From: Sphingopyxis sp. YR583
Lineage (GTDB): Bacteria > Pseudomonadota > Alphaproteobacteria > Sphingomonadales > Sphingomonadaceae
Assembly (NCBI RefSeq): GCF_900108295.1
Contig: NZ_FNWK01000001.1
Span: 1,612,001-1,676,000, forward strand
Direction: 5' to 3'
Length of the DNA: 64,000 nt
Positions 27,222 to 34,900 of the stretch are shown here, piece after piece. The translations under genes were made by a program, and so were the position numbers. The notes beneath the pieces are model-generated. The model searched no databases. It was not told the origin of the DNA and was given only the letters and a program-made list of their open reading frames with translations. Position 1 is the first letter of the stretch. Each line of letters opens with the position of its first letter.

Positions 27222-27880
27222 CCCGGATAACGCAGCCGCCCGACGAAGCGCGCGAGGCTCGGCCGCTCGATGCCGCGCGCGGCGCGGCGATGCTTCCAGC
27301 TTTCGAAACGCATCACCTGGTCGATGCGGCGCGCGAGGAAAGCGCGCGTGTCGGCGAGCCCCTCGCTCTCGTCGTTCAGGAACACCGCCATCGTCGATCC
27401 ATAGACGGTGCCGAGGATCGCGCGCTTGCTATAGTGGTTATAATCGGTCGCGGTGTCGCCCGCGAGCCGCCACATATGGTCGGCGGCGCGCCAGCCGAGT
27501 TTCGCGGCGTGCGGCGCGTTGGTCGGCAGCGCGAGCAAGGCCAGCGCGCGGCGCAGCGATTCGCGGTTTGGGGCGAGCAGGTCGATGCGCGTTTCGACGA
27601 GCGTCGTGATCCGTTCGCGAATCTTGAGCGTCGCGAGTTTTTCGGCGGGCCAGCGCCGTTCCATTTCGGCATCGACATCGGCGAACCAGGCGTCGACCAT
27701 CTCGCGCCCGCCGCCCGGAAAAGCCAGCCGCGCGACATCGGCATCGACGCCGATGCGAGCTGCGGCGTCGAGCAGCGCAGCCTCGCCGAACCCGTCGAAG
27801 GCAGCCGATGCGGCGATCAGCGGCGCGAGCGCGGCGCGAATCTCGTCGAGGGTCGGGTCGGCGGGAAGGATCGAGGCCAT
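27215..27880 (-). CDS. COQ9 family ubiquinone biosynthesis protein
   Basis: 221 aa of TetR-like all-helical fold. The C-terminal COQ9 signature is visible: LGWRAADHMWRLAGDTATDYNHYSKRAILGTVYGS, then FLARRIDQVMRFE. COQ9 binds quinone intermediates and supports the COQ7 hydroxylation step. COQ9 is typical of alphaproteobacteria and mitochondria, which helps place the organism. It lies 5 bp downstream of the EamA transporter gene on the same strand, so the two may be co-transcribed. Confidence 0.93.
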   Translation of the reverse strand: MASILPADPTLDEIRAALAPLIAASAAFDGFGEAALLDAAARIGVDADVARLAFPGGGREMVDAWFADVDAEMERRWPAEKLATLKIRERITTLVETRIDLLAPNRESLRRALALLALPTNAPHAAKLGWRAADHMWRLAGDTATDYNHYSKRAILGTVYGSTMAVFLNDESEGLADTRAFLARRIDQVMRFESWKHRRAARGIERPSLARFVGRLRYPGR

Positions 27881-27885
27881 GAGGT

Positions 27886-28791
27886 TCAGATAGGCGCCGC
27901 GCGGCGGCTCGGCAACCTAATCAAGACCAGCGCGGCACCGACGAGCATACCGCCGAAAATATCGACCGGGCCGAGCAGTTCGTCGAACATCAGCCAGCCG
28001 GCCAGCGCGGCGATCGCGGGCTGGATGAGCAGCGTCAGCCCGAGCACAAGCGGCGAGAAGCGCGGCAGCGACCAGATCATCAGCCCTTGCCCGACGACTT
28101 GGCTGGTCAGCGCGAGCAGGACCAGCGGGGTCCAGTCGCGCGGCACGATCGCTTCCCCGAGCGCCAGCGCGGTGCCAAGCAGCACGGGGACGCAGACGAC
28201 CGAGGCGATACCGAGCGCGGTCCATGGCGCGAGCGTGCCGCGCACCCGCTGCATCAGGATGACATAGATGGTGTACAACACGCCCGCGAGCAGGCTCAGC
28301 AAGTCACCGAGCAGATAGTCGGCCGATATTTCATAGCTTTGTCCCATGAGCAGCGCCGATCCGGCGAAAGCGAGCAATACCGCGAGCGCCTGCCACCCGC
28401 GCGGCCATGTGCGCGTCAGATACACACCCCACAGGACGAGCAGCAGGCTCGCGCAATTGCCGAACAGCGTCGCATTGGCGATCTTGGTATGGAGGATGCC
28501 GATGTGCCAGGTCGCAAGGTCGAGCGCGAAAAAAATTCCGGCGATCGCCGCGACCAGCATCGCCCGACGCGGCGGCGCCCTGCCGCCACTTTCGCGCCAG
28601 GCAAAGAGCAGGATCAGGGGCAGCGCGATCGTCATCCGCCAGAAGGCCGAGGCGGCCGGCCCGGTATCGGCAAGTCGCACGAGCATGGCGCCGAGCGACA
28701 GCGCGACATTGCCGCCGATCAGCGCGGCGAACGCCCAGCGCCCGGCCCCGTTGCCGATGCCCTCGTCAATCCTGTCCATCTTCGCTGTCAT
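27886..28791 (-). CDS. EamA/DMT-family exporter
   Basis: 301 aa with about ten hydrophobic helices arranged as two EamA repeats, the hallmark of drug/metabolite transporters. The N-terminal repeat includes ALSLGAMLVRLADTGPAASAFWRM, and the second carries LALTSQVVGQGLMIWSL and PAIAALAGWLMFDE. An inner membrane exporter with unknown substrate. It is divergent from the ene-reductase gene, with 113 bp between their starts that must hold both promoters. Confidence 0.9.
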   Translation of the reverse strand: MTAKMDRIDEGIGNGAGRWAFAALIGGNVALSLGAMLVRLADTGPAASAFWRMTIALPLILLFAWRESGGRAPPRRAMLVAAIAGIFFALDLATWHIGILHTKIANATLFGNCASLLLVLWGVYLTRTWPRGWQALAVLLAFAGSALLMGQSYEISADYLLGDLLSLLAGVLYTIYVILMQRVRGTLAPWTALGIASVVCVPVLLGTALALGEAIVPRDWTPLVLLALTSQVVGQGLMIWSLPRFSPLVLGLTLLIQPAIAALAGWLMFDELLGPVDIFGGMLVGAALVLIRLPSRRAAPI

Positions 28792-28904
28792 TTAGATTTT
28801 CTTTTGCTACGTACCATTGTGCCGGCACCGCTGCATCCATAGCTTCGCGGGCCATAGCGACGACCGATGGGGCCGTCGCGAAGAAAGTGAAACGTGGAGG
28901 AACC

Positions 28905-29990
28905 ATGGCCGTATCACTATTCGATCCGATCAAATTGGGCGCGATCGACGCCCCCAACCGCATCGTCATGGCGCCGCTGACGCGGGGCCGCGCCGGACCC
29001 GGCTTCGTGCCGAACGAACTCGCGCTCGAATATTATCGCCAGCGCGCGTCGGCGGGGCTGATCATCTCCGAAGCCACCGGCATTTCGCAGGAAGGCCTTG
29101 GCTGGCCGAGCGCGCCCGGTCTGTGGACCGATGCGCAGGTCGAAGGCTGGAAGCCGGTGACCGACGCCGTGCACGAAGCCGGCGGGCGCATCGTTGCGCA
29201 GCTTTGGCATATGGGCCGGCTCGTCCATTCAGTGTTCAACGATGGCAAGCCGCCGGTATCCGCCTCGGCGACCGTGGGCGAAGGCCGCGCGCACACGCCG
29301 GTCGGACGCCGCGATCTCGAAGTCGCGCGCCCGCTCGAGCTGAACGAGATTCCGCGCGTGATCGCCGATTATGTCCACGCCGCCGAAAACGCGAAGAAGG
29401 CGGGCTTCGACGGGGTGCAGTTGCACGGCGCCAACGGCTATTTGATCGACCAGTTCCTGCGCGACAATTCGAACCTGCGCGACGATGATTATGGCGGCTC
29501 GGTCGAGAACCGTATCCGCCTGCTGCGCGAAGTGACCGAAGCGCTGATCGGCGTTTGGGGCAAGGATCGCGTCGCGGTACGCCTGTCGCCCAACGGTGCC
29601 ACGCAGGGCGTCGATGACAGCGCGCCCGAGAAACTGTTCCCGGCTGCCGCTGCGGCGCTCGATGCACTCGGCATTGCCTTCCTCGAACTGCGCGAACCCG
29701 GTCCCGAGGGCACCTTCGGCAGCACCGAAGTGCCCAAGCAGTCGCCCGCCATCCGGCAGGCGTTCAAGGGGCCGCTGATCCTGAACAGCGATTATGACGT
29801 GGCGTTGGCCGAAGAGGCGCTTGCGAACGGCGCGGCCGATGCGATCGCCTTTGGGCGCCCCTTCATCGGCAATCCCGACCTGGTCGAACGGATCCGGGAT
29901 GGCGCCGAATGGGCGGCGGACAATCCGCAGACCTGGTATTCGCCGGGCCCCGTGGGTTACACCGACTATCCGGCGCTGCAGCCGGCATGA
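28905..29990 (+). CDS. nemA: Old yellow enzyme-family ene-reductase (NemA-type)
   Basis: 361 aa FMN-dependent alkene reductase. The start is ATG 28905 after GGAGG; the longer reading frame upstream lies in the divergent promoter region. Residues seen: APLTRGRA near the N-terminus, QLWHMGR, the active-site HGANGYL (His, Asn and Tyr), FLRDNSNLRDDDYGGSVENR, and FGRPFIGNPDLVERI for phosphate binding. It reduces activated C=C bonds, nitro compounds or maleimides with NADPH. A strong intrinsic terminator follows directly. Confidence 0.95.
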   Translation: MAVSLFDPIKLGAIDAPNRIVMAPLTRGRAGPGFVPNELALEYYRQRASAGLIISEATGISQEGLGWPSAPGLWTDAQVEGWKPVTDAVHEAGGRIVAQLWHMGRLVHSVFNDGKPPVSASATVGEGRAHTPVGRRDLEVARPLELNEIPRVIADYVHAAENAKKAGFDGVQLHGANGYLIDQFLRDNSNLRDDDYGGSVENRIRLLREVTEALIGVWGKDRVAVRLSPNGATQGVDDSAPEKLFPAAAAALDALGIAFLELREPGPEGTFGSTEVPKQSPAIRQAFKGPLILNSDYDVALAEEALANGAADAIAFGRPFIGNPDLVERIRDGAEWAADNPQTWYSPGPVGYTDYPALQPA

Positions 29991-29995
29991 TGGAT

Positions 29996-30034
29996 ATGAT
30001 CCGGGCGGCTCACGCCGTCCGGATCATCCTTTTT
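29996..30034 (+). terminator. Strong intrinsic terminator after the ene-reductase gene
   Basis: A 14-bp stem with one G-U pair (ATGATCCGGGCGGC pairs with GCCGTCCGGATCAT), a TCAC loop and then CCTTTTT. It overlaps the 3' end of the convergent gene at 30024. Confidence 0.85.
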
Positions 30035-30641
30035 CGGCGAGCGCCTTGTCGATGATCCCGGCGCCGATCGGTCCCAGGACATTGCCGCCGAAGCGAAACA
30101 GCGCGAAAACGCCCACGAAGAGGATCAGCGGCTCGACGAAAGCCAGGACGATCGCCGCGATCACCAATCCGAAGAACAGCATCATGAAGCCGCCGGTCAG
30201 TTCGGCCTGCCCCTTCTGACCCAGTTCGATCGTGCGCGGCCCCTTCGAATCCCACCATCTCGCGGTGACGACGGTTTTCCGCCCACCGGTTTGCGCCGGC
30301 GGCGATGACCGCTGCGGAATGCGAGCGGCTGGCGGCTTGCCGGTCGTCTTCTGGCTCCACGGCTGCTTGCGATTCATTTCGGCGACGGCGGCCGCCATAC
30401 GCTCGTTCGGGGCCCGCGGCGGCTCGCGCCGCGATATCGGTGCAGCCTGCACAATCGGCGCGGGATGGGGTTCTGCCGGACGCGCCGCCGGCCGGATCGC
30501 TTCGACCCCCATCTTGCGATCGTAAAGGTCCATCCGCTCGGCCGCGGTCGGCGGGGTCTGGCCGGTTTCCTTGTCGATCACCACCAGCCGGCCGCCGCGT
30601 TCGACGACGGAGAAACGGCTGGGAGGCGGACGATCAACCAA
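30024..30641 (-). CDS. Conserved-looking membrane protein of unknown function
   Basis: 205 aa. The N-terminal 100 residues are polar and proline-rich (disordered), and two hydrophobic helices lie at about 148-195 ([20 protein letters not shown] and [14 protein letters not shown]). The start is TTG 30641, 8 bp inside the end of ribH, so the gene appears coupled to the riboflavin operon. I recognise no family. A role cannot be inferred beyond an inner-membrane anchor with a disordered cytoplasmic tail. Confidence 0.7.
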   Translation of the reverse strand: MVDRPPPSRFSVVERGGRLVVIDKETGQTPPTAAERMDLYDRKMGVEAIRPAARPAEPHPAPIVQAAPISRREPPRAPNERMAAAVAEMNRKQPWSQKTTGKPPAARIPQRSSPPAQTGGRKTVVTARWWDSKGPRTIELGQKGQAELTGGFMMLFFGLVIAAIVLAFVEPLILFVGVFALFRFGGNVLGPIGAGIIDKALAEKG

Positions 30642-31059
30642 TGCCGAATTGTTCCTTCAGCGCGAGCATGGCGAGTGCGGCCTTTGCCGCTTCGCCGCCC
30701 TTATCCTTGCGCGTCTTGTCGGCGCGCGCAAGCGCCTGTTCTTCATTCTCGACCGTCAGGATGCCGTTGCCGATCGCAAGCCCGTCGAGCGTCAGCGCCA
30801 TGATACCGCGCGCGCTTTCGTTCGAAACGACCTCGAAATGATAGGTTTCGCCGCGGATCACGACACCGAGGGCGACATAGGCATCGTAACGGCCGCTGTC
30901 GGCGGCGAGCGAGATCGCCGCGGGCACTTCGAGCGCGCCGGGGACGGTCACCGTGTCGTGGCTGTGCCCCTCGGCCTCGAGCGCGCTGCGCACGCCGTCG
31001 AGCAGCATGTCGTTGAGGTGGCTGTAAAAACGGGCTTCGACGATCAGGACATGCGCCAT
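30634..31059 (-). CDS. ribH: 6,7-dimethyl-8-ribityllumazine synthase
   Basis: 141 aa, with the lumazine synthase motifs [27 protein letters not shown] and [14 protein letters not shown] (catalytic His), and [16 protein letters not shown] near the C-terminus. It condenses ArP with dihydroxybutanone phosphate, the penultimate step of riboflavin synthesis. Its ATG overlaps the ribBX stop by one base (TGATG), so it is translated with the enzyme that makes its substrate. Confidence 0.97.
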   Translation of the reverse strand: MAHVLIVEARFYSHLNDMLLDGVRSALEAEGHSHDTVTVPGALEVPAAISLAADSGRYDAYVALGVVIRGETYHFEVVSNESARGIMALTLDGLAIGNGILTVENEEQALARADKTRKDKGGEAAKAALAMLALKEQFGIG

Positions 31060-32333
31060 CAGGCTTCTCCGGGAATGGGACGTTCGCCGACGACCGACAG
31101 GCCATAGCCTTCGAGACCGACGATATTGCTGTGAGTGGGGGTGAGCAGTTCCATCGCATGGACGCCAAGGTCGGCAAGGATCTGCGCACCGATGCCATAT
31201 GTGCGCAGGTCCATGCCGCCGCTCGGCGCCGGGGTGGCATCGGCATCGGCCGAACCGGGCAGCGGACGCATCAGCATCACGATGACGCCCGAACCGGCTT
31301 CGCCGATCGCGTCCATCGAGCGCTGCAGGCGGCGCTTCTTCGGACCCGGACGGCCCATGATGTCGTCAAAGATCGACACGGGATGCATGCGCACCAGCGT
31401 CACGCCTTCGGGGTCGACCGGCCCCTTTTGCAGCACCAGATTGACGCTGCCGTCGATCTTGTTGCGATAGGATTTCAAACGCCAGTCGCCGCCATAGTCC
31501 GATTCGAACGGTTCGTCGGACACGCATTCGACCAGCCGGTCGCTGCGGTTGCGATAGGCGATCAGGTCGGCGATCGTCCCGATCTTGAGCCCGTGGCGCC
31601 GCGCGAAGGGAACCAGGTCGTCGAGGCGCGCCATCGTGCCATCATCGTTCATGATCTCGCAGATCACGCCCGAGGGGTTGAGCCCGGCGAGGCGCGCGAT
31701 GTCGACCGAAGCCTCGGTATGACCGGCACGGACGAGTACGCCGCCGTCGCGCGCGATCAGCGGGAAGATATGCCCCGGCGTGACGATATCGTCGCGGCTC
31801 TTGCCCGCGTCGATCGCGACCGCAACGGTACGCGCGCGATCGCCCGCCGAAATGCCCGTGGTGACGCCTTCGCGCGCCTCGATCGAGGTGGTGAAGGCGG
31901 TTTCGTGCCGCGTGCCGTTCTGGCGGCTCATCAGTTCGAGCCCGAGCGTATCGACGCGCGTCTTGGTGAGCGTCAGGCAGATCAGGCCGCGGCCGTGCGT
32001 CGCCATGAAGTTGATCGCATCGGGAGTCGCCATCTGCGCCGGAATGACGAGGTCGCCCTCATTTTCGCGGTCCTCATCGTCGACGAGAATGAACATGCGC
32101 CCGTTGCGCGCCTCGGCGATGATTTCCTCGGGCGTCGCCATCGGCGACAGGTCGCTGCCATTCGCGAGCCAGTTTTCGAGCTTGCGCAGCGTTTCGGCGG
32201 TCGGATTCCAGCCGGGCGAATCGAGGTCGCGCAGGCTGTTGGCGTGGAGGCCCGCGGCACGGGCGAGACCCGAGCGGGACATCGCCCCGTCGTCGACGAT
32301 GGCGCGGATGCGATCGATGAGCTGTGTAGACAT
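31059..32333 (-). CDS. ribB: HTH-RibB-RibX: dihydroxybutanone phosphate synthase with degenerate GTP cyclohydrolase II domain
   Basis: 424 aa. Residues 1-62 resemble a Cro/CI-type helix-turn-helix ([20 protein letters not shown]...[12 protein letters not shown]). Residues 65-270 are RibB, with [31 protein letters not shown] and [33 protein letters not shown]. The C-terminal part aligns with GTP cyclohydrolase II but has none of the zinc-binding cysteines, matching the RibBX variant known from Proteobacteria. It makes 3,4-dihydroxy-2-butanone 4-phosphate for RibH. An 18-bp palindrome lies 12 bp upstream of the start. The fused HTH could allow autoregulation, which is an inference. Confidence 0.93.
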   Translation of the reverse strand: MSTQLIDRIRAIVDDGAMSRSGLARAAGLHANSLRDLDSPGWNPTAETLRKLENWLANGSDLSPMATPEEIIAEARNGRMFILVDDEDRENEGDLVIPAQMATPDAINFMATHGRGLICLTLTKTRVDTLGLELMSRQNGTRHETAFTTSIEAREGVTTGISAGDRARTVAVAIDAGKSRDDIVTPGHIFPLIARDGGVLVRAGHTEASVDIARLAGLNPSGVICEIMNDDGTMARLDDLVPFARRHGLKIGTIADLIAYRNRSDRLVECVSDEPFESDYGGDWRLKSYRNKIDGSVNLVLQKGPVDPEGVTLVRMHPVSIFDDIMGRPGPKKRRLQRSMDAIGEAGSGVIVMLMRPLPGSADADATPAPSGGMDLRTYGIGAQILADLGVHAMELLTPTHSNIVGLEGYGLSVVGERPIPGEA

Positions 32334-32344
32334 GGAATTCGTTT

Positions 32345-32382
32345 CTCACATCATAATGTGAGTGTCAATATCCATATCACAT
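32345..32382 (-). promoter_or_regulatory. Palindromic operator candidate at the ribBX start
   Basis: The perfect inverted repeat CTCACAT-CATA-ATGTGAG occupies 32345-32362, 12 bp from the ribBX ATG. Another TCACAT half site lies at 32377-32382, 31 bp (three helical turns) from the first. On the coding strand the palindrome contains TATGAT, a -10-like hexamer, so a bound repressor would block initiation. Confidence 0.55.
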
Positions 32383-32390
32383 TGCGCTGA

Positions 32391-33011
32391 TCAGTTCGGG
32401 CCGATCTGGGGTCCGAGATCGCGCACCGGCGCGTCGGGCTTGGCGTCGAGGATCGCCGTCATCTGTCCGGTGCGGTCGTCGCGCTTGGCGTAATCGCGCG
32501 CCGACATGCCAGCGACATGGTCCGCCTTGTCAGGGTTGGCGCGATTGCGCACGAGCAGACGCACCATTGCGACATTCTTGCTCTGGACCGCCAGGATCAG
32601 CGCGGTTTCGCCGCGCCGGTTCGTCTGGTCGACGGGCGCCTTCTCCTTGAGCAATTCGTCGGCGCCGTCGGTGAAATTGATCAACGCGGCGTGCATCAGC
32701 GGGGTCACGCCCTGCCGGTCGCTGACCGACGGATCGGCGTCCTTGGCGAGCAGCCAGCGCAGCCAGCTGGTGTCGCGTCGCTTGGCGACGATGATCAGCG
32801 CGGTTTCGCCCGTGTCGGGGTTGCGCGTATTGATGAAGGACGGATCGCCCTTCAACGCATCGGTCGCCTTTGTCCCGTCGCGGCTTTCGACCGCCTGCAG
32901 AAAGGCATAGCCGCCCCGGAATTGCGCATGCGCGGGACTGAGCAGCAGGCCCGTTGCCCCGACCAGCAGAGCGAGGAAAGCGGCGAGGCGGAATTCCGCA
33001 CGGCGAAACAT
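32391..33011 (-). CDS. Secreted/periplasmic ankyrin-repeat protein
   Basis: 206 aa from the ATG at 33011. A signal peptide is evident (basic MFRRAEFR, a hydrophobic core, and AHA cleavage before QFRGG). The rest is three to four ankyrin repeats (TGETALIIVAKRRD, QGVTPLMHAALIN, RGETALILAVQSKN, then a partial repeat). Such proteins bind other proteins. It lies 57 bp upstream of ribBX on the same strand, and divergent from the SCO1 gene. Confidence 0.88.
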   Translation of the reverse strand: MFRRAEFRLAAFLALLVGATGLLLSPAHAQFRGGYAFLQAVESRDGTKATDALKGDPSFINTRNPDTGETALIIVAKRRDTSWLRWLLAKDADPSVSDRQGVTPLMHAALINFTDGADELLKEKAPVDQTNRRGETALILAVQSKNVAMVRLLVRNRANPDKADHVAGMSARDYAKRDDRTGQMTAILDAKPDAPVRDLGPQIGPN

Positions 33012-33097
33012 GATCGGCGACCCCTGGGGCAATTTGTCCGCCGCTGGCGCGACGACAATGGTTGATTTTCCGCGGCTAGCCGACCAAGGCTGGCTGC

Positions 33098-33742
33098 ATG
33101 ATGAATATCGCAAATATGGGACAAAGGCTGGTCCGTGCAAGCCTGATGATCGCTTTTGGTGCCGCGCTCGCAGGGTGCAGCGGCGGCGGCGATGCGCCGA
33201 CGGCGAAGCCCCCGCTCGAAGGCGCGCGCATCGGCGGCGCCTTCACGCTCACCGACCAGAATGGCAAGACGGTCCGCGACACCGATTTCGCGGGCAAATA
33301 TCGCCTCGTCTATTTCGGCTACAGCTTCTGCCCCGACATCTGCCCGGTCGACCTGCAAAAGCTGATGCGCGGCCTGTCGCAGTTCGAAAAGGCCGATGCG
33401 GCGCGCGGCGCCAAGGTCGTTCCGCTGTTCATCACCGTCGATCCCGAGCGCGACACGCCCGAAGCCTTGAAGCCCTTTGTCGCGCGCTATCATCCGCGCC
33501 TGCTCGGCCTCACCGGCACGCCCGAACAGATCGCAGCGGTCGCGAAATCCTATGTCGTAACGTACAACAAGGTGCCGGGCTCGGCGCCCGACCGCTATCT
33601 GATGGCGCACAGCCAGCTTGCCTTTCTGATGGATCCCGCCGGCAAGCCGGTTGCGCTGCTGCCGCTCGACGACCCATCGTCCGACATCGACGAAGGCGCG
33701 CCCGCGGCGGTCGCGGCCGAGCTGGCGAAATGGGTCAAGTAG
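33098..33742 (+). CDS. SCO1/SenC family copper chaperone lipoprotein
   Basis: 214 aa. A lipoprotein signal (AFGAALAGC) anchors it to the membrane. The thioredoxin-like domain has the copper-binding motif CPDIC in FGYSFCPDICPVDLQ, a VDPERDTPE segment, and a C-terminal His in MAHSQLAFLMD. SCO proteins deliver copper to the CuA site of cytochrome c oxidase. The stop overlaps the start of the YcgN-like gene by 13 bp, so the genes are co-translated. Confidence 0.95.
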   Translation: MMNIANMGQRLVRASLMIAFGAALAGCSGGGDAPTAKPPLEGARIGGAFTLTDQNGKTVRDTDFAGKYRLVYFGYSFCPDICPVDLQKLMRGLSQFEKADAARGAKVVPLFITVDPERDTPEALKPFVARYHPRLLGLTGTPEQIAAVAKSYVVTYNKVPGSAPDRYLMAHSQLAFLMDPAGKPVALLPLDDPSSDIDEGAPAAVAAELAKWVK

Positions 33743-34182
33743 AGCCCCGGGAGGCGCGTCCCTTCTGGGAAGCGCCGCTTGCTACGCTCGACGCGGGGCA
33801 ATGGGAGGCGCTGTGCGACGGCTGCGGCAAATGCTGCCTGCACAAGCTTGAAGACGAAGATACGGGCCGCATCTATCCGACCAATGTCGCGTGCCGCCTG
33901 ATCGACCTTAAAACCGCACGCTGCAGCGACTACAAGCATCGCCGCCGCCACGTTCCCGATTGCCTGACCCTGACCAGGGCCAAGGTCGACGATCTCGAAT
34001 GGCTGCCGCAGACCTGCGCCTATCGCCTGCGCGCCGAGGGCGAACCGCTGCCCGACTGGCATTATCTGGTCTGCGGCGACCGCGATGCCGTGCACCGCGC
34101 TGGCGAATCGATCGTCGGCTGGACGGTCGGCGAGGATATGGCCGGACCGCTCGAGAATCATCTTGTCGAACGCGTCGTCTGA
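33730..34182 (+). CDS. YcgN-like cysteine-cluster protein (UPF0260)
   Basis: 150 aa from ATG 33730 inside the end of the SCO1 gene. The longer frame upstream is the shadow of SCO1. The conserved cysteine cluster CDGCGKCCLHK, followed by CRLID, CSDYKHRRRHVPDC and QTCAYR, is diagnostic of the YcgN/UPF0260 family, which probably binds metal. The WHYLVCGDRDAVHRAG segment near the end also matches. The cellular role is unknown. Confidence 0.93.
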   Translation: MGQVEPREARPFWEAPLATLDAGQWEALCDGCGKCCLHKLEDEDTGRIYPTNVACRLIDLKTARCSDYKHRRRHVPDCLTLTRAKVDDLEWLPQTCAYRLRAEGEPLPDWHYLVCGDRDAVHRAGESIVGWTVGEDMAGPLENHLVERVV

Positions 34183-34894
34183 CTTCGCGCCCGACGGACC
34201 GCACATCTGGGTCGGCGACGAAGCCTGGCCGGTGCGTGTCGTGCGCCACGCGCAATCGCGGCGCTACCGGCTCGTCTTCGATGGCGCGCGCGGCGAACTG
34301 CGGCTGACCGTCCCGCGCCGGACCAACGAACGCGCGGCTTTGAAATGGGCCAGCGAACAGCAGGCATGGCTCGTCGAACAGGTCGGCAAGGCGGCGCTTC
34401 CCGTCATCGTCGGTCCCGGTAGCACGGTCCCCTTTCTTGGCATCGAACGGCATATCGACTGGGATCCCGCCGCGCCGCGCGCGATCGGTCTCGATGGCGA
34501 AAATTTGCGGGTCGGGGGCCCTCGCGAAACCGTCGGTCGGCGCATCGAACGCTGGCTGAAAGGACAGGCGCTCGACCTGATGGAACGCGAAAGCCGCGCG
34601 ATCGCCGGGACGGCAGGCCTGTCGGTGGGCCGCGTCGGCATCGGCGATCCGCGAAGCCGCTGGGGCAGCTGCACCCACGACGGCGACCTGCGCTATAGCT
34701 GGCGGCTGGTGATGGCGCCCGATCATGTCCGCCGCGCGACGGTCGCGCACGAAGTCGCGCATCTTCGTCACATGGACCACAGCGCGGCGTTCCACGCCCT
34801 CGTCGACGAATTGCACGACGGCGATGTCGCCGCGGCGCGCGGCTGGCTACGCCGCGAAGGGCGCTCGCTCCACCGCTATCGCTTCAACGCCTGA
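34163..34894 (+). CDS. YgjP-like M48-type zinc metallopeptidase (SprT-like)
   Basis: About 243 aa from TTG 34163, overlapping the previous gene by 20 bp. ATG 34085 is further inside that gene and less likely. Conserved features are RRYRLVFDG near the start, DPRSRWGSC, and the zinc-binding HEVAHLRHMDHSAAFH (HExxH plus a third His), all typical of DUF45/YgjP metal-dependent hydrolases. Substrates are unknown. It is convergent with the PBP gene, leaving 6 bp between stop codons. Confidence 0.9.
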   Translation: MSNASSDFAPDGPHIWVGDEAWPVRVVRHAQSRRYRLVFDGARGELRLTVPRRTNERAALKWASEQQAWLVEQVGKAALPVIVGPGSTVPFLGIERHIDWDPAAPRAIGLDGENLRVGGPRETVGRRIERWLKGQALDLMERESRAIAGTAGLSVGRVGIGDPRSRWGSCTHDGDLRYSWRLVMAPDHVRRATVAHEVAHLRHMDHSAAFHALVDELHDGDVAAARGWLRREGRSLHRYRFNA

Positions 34895-34900
34895 GCGCGC

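Noticed and set aside
32334..32390. FMN riboswitch upstream of ribBX
   Set aside because: The gap to the previous gene is only 57 bp, too short for an FMN aptamer, and no RFN-like conserved sequence is seen.
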